DNA of 64,000 bases from Hippopus hippopus (Eukaryota > Mollusca > Bivalvia > Cardiida > Cardiidae). The notes under the pieces are model-generated. The model was not told where the DNA came from. It was given only the letters and a program-made list of their open reading frames with translations, and searched no databases. Below are positions 20,813 through 30,600 of the stretch, one piece after another. The DNA lies in assembly GCA_946811185.2 (NCBI GenBank), contig OX328110.1:19150456-19214455 (forward strand), read 5' to 3'. Both the position numbers and the translations under genes were made by a program. Positions within the stretch are counted from its first letter, which is position 1. Every line of letters begins with the position of its first letter.

Positions 20813-21654
20813 ATAAGCTCGTTTCCACTTTCGGCGCTTTTTACTGCACCTTCTTTGCTTTCCGTGCAAGACCCTGCTTTCTCCACTGGCTCTGATAGGA
20901 TTTATAGAAAGGCTGCTGAACGAGGCCCCAGGATGATGGGAACAAGTTATTTCGCTGAAATGATATACCCTGCCGAAAAAGACCTTTTTTGATACAAACA
21001 TACAAGAGATATTGTGTTTTGCGTGTTTTTCATTAAAAAAAAAGATTGTCTTTGGCTTGTGATAAAAAAATATAAATAGTATGAAGTTTCATAAAATTTT
21101 GTCCAGTAGTTAAAGAGATATTGGTCCATAATGGAAATAAGCATCAAGCACACTTCTTCCATGATACGGCATTAAATAAATAAGAAAAAATCCAAACGAA
21201 AAGACTATATTGGCGGACTATCATTAGGAACACATGTATGAAGTTTCATCAATTTTTGTCAAGGATTTTAGAAGATATCTGTTCGGACGGTCAGACAACA
21301 CAAAAAATATACATGTATATCCTAATTTACAGTAGGAATCGAAATTTGTTGAAAACGACGTTCCCCCATGCATTTATCAAGCACGGGGGCGGAAAGGAAA
21401 TTAATTTAGTCTGCACCATCTGGAAGAAAAGAGATCAATCTTTATGTCTCGACAATGTAAATAATTTTGCGGTTTTGTGGTTGTATGGGAGTCTTGCGCT
21501 ATTTCTCGGTGTTTGGATCATTGAAAAACGCATTACGCCAAAATGTACACCCTTTAGAGTGTCAACATAATAGAAAGTATATGTTTAAAGTTGGTGAAAC
21601 CTCCACATACAGTGCTGTTTCAATGATAATTTGACCAGAATTTCTGACGAATAA
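20813..21654. other. Stretch with a short direct repeat
   Basis: AGTATGAAGTTTCATAAAAT near 21079 and TGTATGAAGTTTCATCAATT near 21236, both followed by TTTGTC, are a spaced direct repeat. A 110-codon ORF at 21238-21570 starts inside it and has no recognisable motif. Confidence 0.45.
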
Positions 21655-21721
21655 GTGGACAGTGTAGATCAAAGATCAGACAGCACATTCTGTGCTGTCT
21701 GACCTTGATCTACACTGTCCA
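21655..21721. repeat. Pal-B hairpin with paired arm changes
   Basis: GTGGACAGTGTAGATCAAAG and TTGATCTACACTGTCC bound the hairpin. CAGACAGCAC pairs with GTGCTGTCTG, where other copies have CAGACTGCAC and GTGCAGTCTG: two positions changed on both arms. Confidence 0.8.
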
Positions 21722-21949
21722 GAAATGCAGCTAAATTATCCCCTAGTTATTCAAAATATGTTAAGCGCTAAATTAAGCAAGAATTTCATTCATGATAAAT
21801 AAGAGTCCCGCACGCTGAGACGACTTAAAATAGATTATGATGTGAGTCAGTGCGAACATGAAGGATTTTGTATCTTTATAGAAGGTATGCCTATTTATTT
21901 ACTGTCTATAGATACGCTGTTTTGCTGTATGTTTAGTTGGCTATGGAGA

Positions 21950-22072
21950 TAATCAATCGATCGATTAATCAAATAACCGATCGACCGACCGACCGACAAA
22001 CCATCCCCGACCGACTGACCGACCGACCGACTGATCGATTAACCAACCAACCCACCAACCAACCAATCATTC
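21950..22072. repeat. Degenerate (CGAC)n/(CAAC)n simple repeat
   Basis: Runs of ATCGATTAATC, CGACCGACCGACCGAC and AACCAACCAACC-type units grade into each other. Confidence 0.85.
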
Positions 22073-22261
22073 AGTCTAGGAATCAATCTTTGTTAGGTAT
22101 TTTAGACTAGTTTTGAATGACATCGTCATCATCATCATCATAGTCTTCGAGCATTCATCATCTCGTCCCATTATCGTTACGAGCGATTTCTTCTTTTGTG
22201 ACTATGTTTCAAAAGTTGCACTGCAACAAGACGAGAAAGTCCACTGTGTGTTTCACAGTAG

Positions 22262-22469
22262 TTAAACATATTTATTTTACATCGATTGAGAAACAACTTC
22301 TTACAACTTATACTAATCTCTCTCGGTTCTGCTTCCTGGGAACTTCACCAGTACTCGCGCCGAATGTTTTGGCCAATGAACAATCCCAAAGTTGACACCC
22401 GCTCCCGGGTATCGCACTCGGGACCTTGTGGTTACGAGGACGACGTTCTACCTCACAACCACGGATACC
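22262..22469 (-). mobile_element. SINE-3, full length
   Basis: Tail (TTTATTTTACATCGATTGAG) on the left; body ACCAGTACTCGCGCCGAATG and AATCCCAAAGTTGACACCCG; head with B box GGGTATCGCACTC and A box CTACCTCACAACCACGG, read on minus. Confidence 0.85.
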
Positions 22470-22725
22470 ACAATGCACAGTACATTTATTGAGAGAAGAT
22501 TAATAACACAACAGAATAGATTTACAATTTTGCCTTGTGTCACATTGTCTGCAGGAGGCGAACACACGGAAGTCTGTAAAATAATTATTCGCTAATCCCT
22601 GTCTTTGTTAAACATTTTAACTGACTTTGTGTCTTTTTCATGTCAGCAACAGGGCTTTACTTGTCACCCCATTGTCGCTGGCTAGGGGAGGGGGAAGGCA
22701 ATAAAAAAAAGAAAGTTTTCAGATA

Positions 22726-22959
22726 ACTTTACCCAATACCATCCAATCCCATGTTTTAGCGGTTCTAATAAACAAGTCTTTTCAAAAACTTTATGGGAAA
22801 AAGGAGAAAATGCTGGTAACCAGCATTTTCTCCTTTTCCCACAAGGTTTTTCTACCATTTCTTAGACAGAAATAATTATTTCAGCAGTGTTGAATTTGTT
22901 GCCTGCAATTCCTTTCAATTTGGACCAGTCTGTAATTTTGTCGTTTGATACAAGATTAG
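22726..22959 (-). mobile_element. Pal-A copy, full length
   Basis: Left arm TACCATCCAATCCCATGTTT, intact core GGAGAAAATGCTGGTAACCA, right arm GGACCAGTCTGTAATTTTGT ending in GATTAG instead of TTAA. Confidence 0.87.
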
Positions 22960-23576
22960 ACCTCGGCACTCCAAGCAGACCTTAAATTGCCTTTGCGGGC
23001 CGTGGGGATTAAGATCGGACAGCGCGCTATTCGATATTTAGAAAAGGTCCGATCAAAACTGCATTTAAACATGAGTCTTCTCTTCTTTCTTCCCTAGACT
23101 GAACATGACTAATTTGTTAATTTGGTAGTCAAATATTTATTATTCACATTCAATCCATTTCAAGGCAAATAAATGTCATTGAACCCGAGATGCTTTTAAA
23201 ACACAGTGAGAACAGCAGCATTAAGGTTAAATCACGTGTAACAGGCCGACAAACCGTTCTGAAACGATTTTTGTGCCAAATCTGGCACCTAAATCTTTGG
23301 TCTCCCACATTGAATCAGTTATGGAAAAAAAAAAACATCTCAACATACCTACGCTGCTGTAAACAAAAACATTGTGGGAGAAGGGAAAAAATAATTAAAT
23401 CACGTATGCCATGCCCAAAAAAACGTGTTTTACCCTCTTGCAGAACTCCCCCACAACGCATGTGTTTGACATTTTGATCTCTAGGGCATTGTCATCTAAT
23501 CCTATCGAGTCACATCCGTCCATGCCTTCCAGCTCAAGTGTCAAATGCAGCATGTACGCCTCTGTCTCTTTTCCAA
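22960..23576. other. Possible scrambled Pal-A pieces, otherwise empty
   Basis: GATGCTTTTAAAACACAGTG (23189) and AAAACATTGTGGGAGAAGGG (23366) look like isolated Pal-A stem pieces. A 95-codon ORF crossing them is not called. Confidence 0.35.
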
Positions 23577-23796
23577 TTATCCATTTACCATACAATCCCG
23601 ACTTTTAACGGTCTTGTAGAGGAAGCCATTTGAAAACATTGCGGGAAAAGGAGAAAATGCTGGTCACCAGCATTTTCTCCTTTTCCCACAATGTTTTCTA
23701 TCCGGACAAAGACAGTATCCCGCCATATAAATCGCATTTTGGCAGGTACTTCCAACTTGGACAAGTCTAAAATTTTGACGTTTTGTTAGGAGTTGA
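23577..23796 (-). mobile_element. Pal-A copy, full length
   Basis: CATTTACCATACAATCCCGA, core AAATGCTGGTCACCAGCATT (centre GTCAC rather than GTWAC), right arm TCTAAAATTTTGACGTTTTG and terminal TTGA. Confidence 0.87.
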
Positions 23797-23816
23797 TAGA
23801 CTGTCAGTCGAGGACT

Positions 23817-24000
23817 TTAAACTTTGCTAAACAGCACCGTGTTTTTCTACGATCCTAAAGAAGAAAAGCTTTTGAAAACATCATGGAAAAAGGAGAAACT
23901 GCTGGTTACCAGCATTATTCCCTTTTTCTCGTAGTGCGTTTCGTATTTTTTTTTTTTAATGCATCAATAACTTTTGGCTATTTTGCTTCAATATGGGTGT
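23817..24000 (-). mobile_element. Pal-A copy, right arm eroded
   Basis: TTAAACTTTGCTAAACAGC, core AACTGCTGGTTACCAGCATT; beyond GTAGTGCGTTTCG the long arm is replaced by a T run and unrecognised sequence. Confidence 0.7.
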
Positions 24001-24085
24001 GTAAGAGATGTTTTAAAAGACATCCTCGTCTTGATATATGGTCAGACAAAATAAATTATCGGTTCATATAATTATCAATACATGT

Positions 24086-24155
24086 AGGAAACATTGTGGC
24101 GAAAGGAGAAATCGCTTGCCAAAGGCTATTTCTCCTTTTCCCACAAAGGTTTTTG
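24086..24155. repeat. Pal-A-like hairpin with altered loop
   Basis: AACATTGTGGCGAAAGGAGA and TTTCTCCTTTTCCCACAAAG keep the stem. The centre is AATCGCTTGCCAAAGGCTAT, not GGTWACC, so the inner hairpin has been rewritten. Confidence 0.65.
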
Positions 24156-24213
24156 ATATAAGCGGACAGTTGCAAGACGAAATAATTTGTTGTCAGGAAA
24201 CGTGATTATTAAT

Positions 24214-24473
24214 TGAGCCATGCTCTGTGAAAAGGGGGTTTAATGCATCTGCAAACAGTGTTGACCCAGGTCAGCCTGTGCAATCCGCGGAAGCTGACCT
24301 GTGTCGAAACTTTTTGCTTTGGTAAATTTTCTGCATGCCCAAGGACCATTCTATCCTGGGATTCAGTCGGTTGTCAAACAAAATGGATTTTATTGATCCA
24401 TAACCATGTGATGAATTGCTTAGTATAATGCATCACGGAGATGCATTTCATCCCCTTTTCCAGAGTATGGTGA
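24214..24473 (+). mobile_element. Pal-C copy, full length
   Basis: TGAGCCATGCTCTGTGAAAA to CCCCTTTTCCAGAGTATGG. Hairpin arms GACCCAGGTCAGCCTG/GAAGCTGACCTGTGTC with a few mismatches. Confidence 0.88.
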
Positions 24474-24539
24474 TAGGATGTTGAAACTCAGCATTGTTAC
24501 GAAGAAGAAAAAAATAAATGTACATGTATTAGGAAAATC

Positions 24540-24755
24540 TTAACCTCTAGGCTGCTTAGCGCGACCCAAGGACCCTTTGCAGAAAATGTAGATCAAGATC
24601 AGACTGCACAGAACGTGCAGTCTGATCTTGGATCTACACTATCTGATAAGGAGATATTTTATATCCCCCCAAAAGTACCTTTGAAATAGCAAAATTTGGG
24701 TTTTTACTATTGGCTTGAAAGTTTCATTTCACTTACTTAGTAGGATAAAGGCTAA
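24540..24755 (+). mobile_element. Pal-B copy, full length
   Basis: TTAACCTCTAGGCTGCTTAG, strong hairpin, then AAATTTGGGTTTTTACTATT and TAGTAGGATAAAGGCTAA. Confidence 0.9.
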
Positions 24756-24863
24756 GCCAGTCAGACTTCCGGTTTATGTTGCAATGAAAGAGTAACGTTG
24801 TCCTGTTTATGAACAAAGTTTGCACGGTTTATGCTGTTAATTCTGACGAGCTATTTATTTATT

Positions 24864-25139
24864 TGAGCCACGCTGTGGCAAAATGGGGGGGGGGGGGGTT
24901 TGATGCATTTCCATAATACATTATGCCACGCAAGTCATCACATAATAATTAGGGATCCATAAAATCTACTTAGTCCAATGAATGACTGAATATTGAGGAA
25001 GAGTGGTTTTTGGGCATACAGAAAATGGACCAATAGCGAAAAGTGTCGGCTCAGGTCAGCCTGCGCGGACTGCGCAGGCTGACCTGAGTCGATACTTTTC
25101 GCAGATGCATTAAGCCCCCTTTTCACAGAGCATTGCTTA
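24864..25139 (-). mobile_element. Pal-C copy with paired arm changes and poly-G
   Basis: Begins GAGCCACGCTGTGGCAAAA and a run of about 16 G where other copies have 4-5. Stem CTCAGGTCAGCCTGCGC pairs with GCGCAGGCTGACCTGAG; the usual CCC/GGG step is CTC/GAG on both arms. Flanked by TTTATTT-like sequence on both sides. Confidence 0.88.
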
Positions 25140-25158
25140 TTTATTTTTAAGTTTGACT

Positions 25159-25510
25159 TTAAAGAGACATCTCTACAGCCAGAGAGTAAACAAACGCTGT
25201 TAAAACTTGATGGTGTTATAATCTAGTCAACTGTGTAAACGTAGATAAAAAATCAATATAAGATGTATGGGGTAAAGGAACTGTAGGGATTTGTCTTCGA
25301 TTTAAACTGAAAACTGTGGTTGTTATATCTATGGCTAGCCACAATAGAATGAAATGCATTATCTATCTGCCGTAATCTGTGCAACCTTGCAACCACCAGG
25401 GGCAATATTTGGCATGAAGATACAAGAGTGATCATAGTTTTATAAAATAAAGGAAAAAAAAAAAAAACGGTTTAAAAACTGGATGAAAACGAGTGAAGAT
25501 GTATGTTTAA
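25159..25510 (+). mobile_element. Rep-G copy 1 (352 bp, TTAA ends)
   Basis: TTAAAGAGACATCTCTACAG at the start; AGATGTATGTTTAA at the end, giving an imperfect terminal inverted repeat. About 85-90% similar by eye to 36787-37132 over its whole length, with no internal hairpin. A 60-codon minus ORF inside is not preserved as recognisable protein. Probably a TTAA-targeted non-autonomous DNA transposon. Confidence 0.85.
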
Positions 25511-26132
25511 GTTCTTTAGTTTATGTTATCCGAATTATCCCCGATACTACCGATATACTCGCACATGACGTCGTGTTTTTTTTTTCAAAATAGGAAGTCC
25601 CCTTTTCTTTACCACAATATCATGTATATATATGTATACAATCAGTAAATAGAGATGTCTCATCCATTGTTTTGTATTTGTCATAGTTAAGTATATGAAT
25701 ACAATATCGACTACAATGGCCATCAAGATTGTGACGTGACAGAAATCAGTGAAGGCGTATCACACAAGTTGTCTTTTCACAGAGATAAGATTTTTGCTAA
25801 CTTTTCGAATTTTATTTTTGTCGCCACTTTTCCAGACATTTCACTAGTTGACAACCCTTTTCGTCGACATTCTCGTAGTCGATATTGGGTTTTAAACTTT
25901 CTTCACTGTTGTGATCTATGATATACTAAACGGAAAAATGAACGCATGGTAAACATTTTATGCGATAACTACTGCACCGCTCACGATATGAGATATTGGG
26001 GGTACCGTCGGAAACTCTGCAAATAATAGCCATATTGTAATGGGTTCTGGCTACTTGTCGTAAAACGTTATGTATAGCAATAAACAAAACATTGAATAAA
26101 ACAGTAGTAAACACTTTTCAAGTAAATGTATA
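25511..26132. other. AT-rich stretch without recognised features
   Basis: No ORF or repeat family member seen beyond T and A runs. Confidence 0.5.
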
Positions 26133-26376
26133 TGAGCCATACTCTGTGAAAAGGGGGCTTAATGCATCGTCAAAAGTATTCACCCATGTCACCCTGTGCA
26201 GTCCGCGCAGGCTGACATGGGTCGAATTTTTTTGCTATTGGTAAATTTTCTGCATGTCATACTTCAGTCGATTGTTTCACAAAATGGATTTTAAAGATCC
26301 ATGATTATGCGATGACTTGCCTAGTATCATGCATCTCGGAGATGCATGAAGCCCTGTTTTGCCAGAGCATGGCTTA
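26133..26376 (+). mobile_element. Pal-C copy
   Basis: GAGCCATACTCTGTG to CAGAGCATGGCTTA. Belongs to the CCCATG/CATGGG stem subfamily. A ~20-base stretch after TGCATGTCA is missing relative to others. Confidence 0.87.
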
Positions 26377-26728
26377 TAAATTGTTTACACTGCGTTTCTT
26401 TTTCCGTTTAGTGTATATAATAATTCAATGAAAATAGAAAATACAGAAATGTATGTCTCTATGAGCGACTTTGTAAGGGCATATAAACTCATTGGAATTG
26501 AAAAAGAATTATTAATCAAACCGAAATGGCTTAATGTTCATGATCTATTTACCTGTTCTAATTACTGTTAATGATAAAACATTATATACCAGTCTAATGA
26601 CGGCATGTATAAATACGGATCGATGTGATCATCTTTTTTTATATCGTTGTTATCTACCTGGTCTATATGAGAAGGACTTACTGTAGGTAAAGCCAGTTTC
26701 ATGGTGTTTAGAACGCATGTATAGGAAT

Positions 26729-26993
26729 TACTCATGCTCTGTGAAAAGATGATTTAAATGCATCTGCTGAAAGTATCGACCCAGGTCAGCCTGTGCGGTC
26801 TGCGCAGGCTGACCTGGGTCGAAACTTTACTGTTTGTAAATTCACTGCACGTCAAAGGACCACTCTATCTATCCAATGATTCAGTGGTTTTTACACAAAA
26901 AGAATAAATAATTATGTATATTATGCATCTTCTTGCGTGGTAAAATGCATTTCGGAGATGCTTTGAATCTCCATTTTCTTAGAACGCTGGTCA
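26729..26993 (+). mobile_element. Pal-C copy, right half diverged
   Basis: Hairpin GACCCAGGTCAGCCTGTGC/GCGCAGGCTGACCTGGGTC is strong. The right end (ATTTCGGAGATGCTTTGAAT, AACGCTGGTCA) is eroded. Confidence 0.8.
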
Positions 26994-27420
26994 ATTGTAA
27001 GTTTTCCACCTAATACTATGTTGTGGGTACCTTCTTTGAGACAATTCACGTGAGTACAAACAACATAGATTTGTGCGTGTGTGGGTGTGGGTGTGTGTGT
27101 GGAAAACTTAACGATGGAAGGGATCGCTATTGAATTAAAAGAGAAGGGTGACTCAGATAGTATCAGCGCTCTATACATAGGCCATAATGTATTCAGAGCT
27201 GGCATTGTCAACATTGGCAATAATATAATGATAAAAAGACTGCTTGCAGAGAAAGAACAATTCATACCGGTACCCGCAACATAATTTCTTTTTTTGAAAA
27301 ACAAAAACTAGTGGTTTTTCAAAGCAAAGTGCCAACAAATCTTGCAGTAGCACGTATGAACTACTTCATGCTATTGTCTATCCCAGATTTCTTGAAAGTC
27401 AATAAACTCGTACGTTCATA
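26994..27420. other. Stretch with a short (GT)n tract
   Basis: GTGTGGGTGTGGGTGTGTGT near 27078. ORFs of 67 and 127 codons on opposite strands overlap here and show no motifs. Confidence 0.45.
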
Positions 27421-27439
27421 ATTCATTGGCCTGACCAAA

Positions 27440-27772
27440 CTTTAACTTGGGTTTTCTCCCAGACAACCCACGTTAGGTTGCAAATATCAATGAGAAAACC
27501 TGCACTGCCATCACAGTATGCTTCATAGGTCGTCGCCTTTTCTTGAAAAGTAAAATTACATTTCATACCTGTTGGCAGGTAAGTAGCAAGTAGGTGGCTG
27601 CTAAGGCTCAACCTTTTACCAAACAATCCGGTATTTTTCAAGACAAGCCTGCAAAAATTAATGGGTAAATCTGCACTGTCATCGCAGTATGCTTGATAGG
27701 TCGTCGCCAATTCTTGGATAGTATAATTATATTTCAAACCTGTAGGCCTATATAGCAAGTAGGTGACTGCTA
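27440..27772 (-). repeat. 171-bp tandem duplication with an open frame
   Basis: CAGTATGCTTCATAGGTCGT (27514) recurs as CAGTATGCTTGATAGGTCGT (27685), with TAGCAAGTAGGT and TGCTAAGG following in both units. A minus-strand frame stays open through both (27423-27758); the units read PTGMKCNFTFQEKATTYEA and PTGLKYNYTIQELATTYQA. Each unit also ends in the start of a Pal-A arm, so the duplication postdates that insertion. A coding role is possible but unsupported. Confidence 0.7.
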
Positions 27773-27775
27773 AGG

Positions 27776-27893
27776 CTTTTTATCAAACATTCCTGTATTT
27801 TAATGATCCTGGGGGAAGATGCTTGTGAAAGTATTATGAGGAAAGGTGAAAATGCTGGTAACATTTTCTCCAATTCCAAAAATCTATCCGTTC
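27776..27893 (-). repeat. Pal-A truncated copy
   Basis: TATCAAACATTCCTGTATTT and AAAATGCTGGTAACATTTTC. The core lost its second CAGC and the long arm is missing. Confidence 0.72.
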
Positions 27894-27956
27894 ATGGCAA
27901 TGCCGTTGAGACGCAATTCTAATTCGTGCTTGCTTGTATCAGGTGCAATTCGTAAC

Positions 27957-28167
27957 TTAACCCTAAGCCTACTAAACACGACTCACTGACCTTTTGCGTA
28001 GAGTGTAGATCAAGATCAGTGTGCAAAGAAGCAGCAGTCTGATCTTGGATCTACACTGTCTGATTAGAAGATATTAAAAAAAAAAAAAACGTTTAAAATA
28101 GTAATGTTCAGGTTTTTACTATCGGCTTGAAAGTTCCCTTTAACTTATTTAGCAGGATAAGGGTTAA
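27957..28167 (+). mobile_element. Pal-B copy, disturbed hairpin
   Basis: TTAACCCTAAGCCTACTAAA; stem centre GATCAGTGTGCAAAGAAGCA no longer pairs well; right arm TTTAGCAGGATAAGGGTTAA intact. Confidence 0.87.
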
Positions 28168-28366
28168 ACAAAAAAAAAACACTAGACACAATGTGTTTGG
28201 CGGACATTGGTGATCAAGATTAGACTACACGGAATGTGCAATTTGATCTTCGATCGACACTGTCCCGCACGGTGAGATTTCTTCCGGGCTGATAGAACTT
28301 CGAAATTTTGATATTTTGAGGTTTTCTATGGGATGGACATTTCGATTTAATTACTTTCAGGGTTAA
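28164..28366 (+). mobile_element. Pal-B copy, diverged, sharing TTAA
   Basis: Starts at the TTAA that closes the previous copy. Hairpin halves GATCAAGATTAGACTACACG/TGCAATTTGATCTTCGATC are decayed. Right arm TTACTTTCAGGGTTAA. Confidence 0.65.
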
Positions 28367-28550
28367 ATAACGTCTTATTCTTCACATTTTGGAACTGAAA
28401 TGCGGTTTTCTTGAAAATGACTGGTTGAAAAGAAGAAGTGACCACTGAGTACGGTATACTAGTATTTTATTTATTCTGTACTATTTGAATTGAATTGGTG
28501 TCTGTCTCTTTGATTTGTCTATCCTTTGGCTTCCGGAAGGGCAACGAACT

Positions 28551-28725
28551 TTCAAAACTCTTTACCCGGTAACAAAATTTTAGATTTGTTTTACTTGAAG
28601 GCATTTACAGATGACAAATTAAATATAACTTAAATGATGATAGTCTGTCTTTACTAAAGTAGTGTCTCTAAAAGCCTTTCTTACTAAGGGTCGTAAAAAC
28701 ACAAGATGGTTTCGTGAAGGGTTAA
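28551..28725 (+). mobile_element. Pal-A copy with hairpin deleted
   Basis: Left arm ACAAAATTTTAGATTTG and right arm CTAAGGGTCGTAAAAACACA are joined at CTTTACTAAAGTAGTGTC. The whole ~56-base hairpin is absent. Ends GAAGGGTTAA. Confidence 0.82.
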
Positions 28726-28864
28726 ACTGTTCGAAGGTTGTTTGCGTGGGATGCTGATGTTAGCAGAATATTTCTTATTTTTATCAAAAAGTAGTTAAGG
28801 CCTTTCCTCAAATAACCTCCCGGATCTTTGCGAAGAAAAAATGGCTTTGTCATTGTTTAAGTCG

Positions 28865-29074
28865 TTGACCCATTTCCTGCTACATAAGTGAAATGAAACT
28901 TTCAAGATGATAGTAAAAACCAAGCTTTACCCATTTCAAAGGTATTTTGGGGAAAGATATCTGCTTGTCGGACAGTGTAGATCCAAGATCAGACTGCACG
29001 TTCCGTGCAGTCTGATCTTGATCTGCACTGTCCCCAAAAGGTCATTGAGTTGCACTTAGCATCCAAAGAGTTAA
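28865..29074 (-). mobile_element. Pal-B copy, full length
   Basis: TTGACCCATTTCCTGCTACA, hairpin GACTGCACGTTCCGTGCAGTC, then GCACTTAGCATCCAAAGAG and TTAA. Confidence 0.9.
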
Positions 29075-29404
29075 TTGTTTACAGGGGCCACAATATGGCA
29101 GATTTGATTGTACAACTATTGTAAACATGTTGTTAAGATAGTGTCACCTATGTTTGAAAAAAGCTATAATAGACATTACTGGTAACCCACAACACTTTAA
29201 TATGTAACACTTTATCTGTATACCTTGGAATATTTGGCTGACAAAACTCCATTCTCATGTAAAAGTTGGTGAAGCAATTCACTGGTCCCTTTATAACATT
29301 TTACGGAACTTTTGACCAACGAATTTACACGTTAGAAACCTCTGGTACAAGATGGTTTTCCTTATTCTAAATTCAGTGTAAAAATTCCTAAAAGGAAAAC
29401 GTTG

Positions 29405-29440
29405 AAACATGCAGTCTATTTGTGGATCTACGCCGTCCGA
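29405..29440. repeat. Pal-B right-stem scrap
   Basis: GCAGTCTATTTGTGGATCTA followed by CGCCGTCCG. Confidence 0.4.
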
Positions 29441-29671
29441 CATCTGGTAAAGGCTGTCTGCCTTGATAATGGCATTATATGGGTCTATAATGCACGCTGG
29501 GTCCGGTAGCGCAGTTGGTAGTCTACAGGACGTTAAACCATGGGGTCGCTTGTCCGAGTCCCAAACCCCTGTGAATTTCTTTCCGAGGATTGGTGATAGT
29601 CCTTGCCACAAGATACCTGACTCACCGCTGATCATTGTTTCGACGATTGTTTGTATGGGAAAGTAGCCAAT

Positions 29672-30194
29672 TACGGAATACCGTTAGGGCCATCGCCTAT
29701 GAATTTGTTGATTTTTAACGCGATGCTCGATAGTACCATGGTGATAACGCGAAATCACGATACTACGATGGTGATAACGCGATAGTACGATGATGATAGT
29801 GCGATATAATATCATGTTTTTATCATCGTACTATCGCGTTATCACCATCGTACTATCGCGTTATCATCATCGTACTATCGCGTTATCACCATCGCACTAT
29901 CGCGTTATCATCATCGTACTATCGCGTTATCACCATCGTACTATCGCGTTATCGTCATCGTATTATCGTGTTATCACCATTGTACTATCGAGTATCGCGT
30001 TTAAAATCAACAAATTCATAGGCGATGGCCATAACGGTATTCTATCATCATTGTACTATCGCGTTATCACCATCGTACTATCACTTTATCATCATCGTGC
30101 TTTTGCGTTATCACCATCGTACTATCGCGTTATCGTCATCGCATTATCGCGTTATCAACAAATTCATAGGCGATGGCCCTAACGGTATTCCGTA
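29672..30194. mobile_element. 523-bp inverted-repeat element made of a 22-bp minisatellite
   Basis: Perfect 41-bp terminal inverted repeats (TACGGAATACCGTTAGGGCC at the left start, its complement at the right end). Between them is a 22-bp unit (TATCGCGTTATCACCATCG plus TAC), inverted in the left arm and forward in the right, so the element can fold over most of its length. A third, internal terminal-repeat copy lies at 30006-30046. GCCA flanks both sides. Confidence 0.9.
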
Positions 30195-30259
30195 GCCAGT
30201 GGCTTGGGAAGAATAGTGTGTGAAGCCCTGGGTATGAAAAACGCCATGAAAGTATATAT

Positions 30260-30520
30260 GGCCTTCAACACGCGAAAAGAGGCGTTCGGACATTTGCGTA
30301 AAGTGTCGTCTCGGATCAGCTTGCGCACTCCGAGCAGGCAAATCCGAAACGACACTTTCCGTTTTTATGTAATTTTCTGTTTTGCGCGAGTCTACTGTAG
30401 GACAAAATCTAATGTAGTCGTAAAGTGCCGTCTCGGATTAGCCTGCGCGGACTGCGCAGGCTGATCCGAGACGACACTTTACGCGAATGTCCGAATGCCC
30501 CTTATCGCGTGTTGCAGGCC
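30260..30520 (+). mobile_element. Pal-D copy inside a SINE (family example)
   Basis: Ends CAACACGCGAAAAGAGGCGT and CCCCTTATCGCGTGTTGCA. Two hairpins: one with arms CGTCTCGGATCAG/AAATCCGAAACG, one with arms CGTCTCGGATTAGCC/GGCTGATCCGAGACG. The second hairpin centre (30440-30462) is identical to the Pal-C centre at 25058-25080. CpG-rich against an AT-rich background. Confidence 0.88.
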
Positions 30521-30600
30521 AACTATAGATCCACTGGCCGCCGCGATGTAATTGAAATATTGTTGAAAAAAGCGTCAAACGCCATACAAACAACAAACTA

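Larger units (their letters stand above)
29496..30600 (+). mobile_element. SINE-2 split by two later insertions
   Basis: Head (GTCCGGTAGCGCAGTTGGTA) and body (AATTTCTTTCCGAGGATTGG) run to GGAAAGTAGCCA. The body resumes after a 523-bp element at GTGGCTTGGGAAGAATA, is cut again by Pal-D (30260-30520), and resumes as ATCCACTGGCCGCCGCGATG to 30600. The order of pieces matches the undivided copy at 62613. Confidence 0.82.

Noticed and set aside
21238..21570. 110-codon plus ORF
   Set aside because: Starts in a short dispersed direct repeat and has no motif.
29790..30182. 130-codon ORF of repeated Ser/Arg/Tyr/His units
   Set aside because: It is the translation of the 22-bp minisatellite inside the inverted-repeat element.
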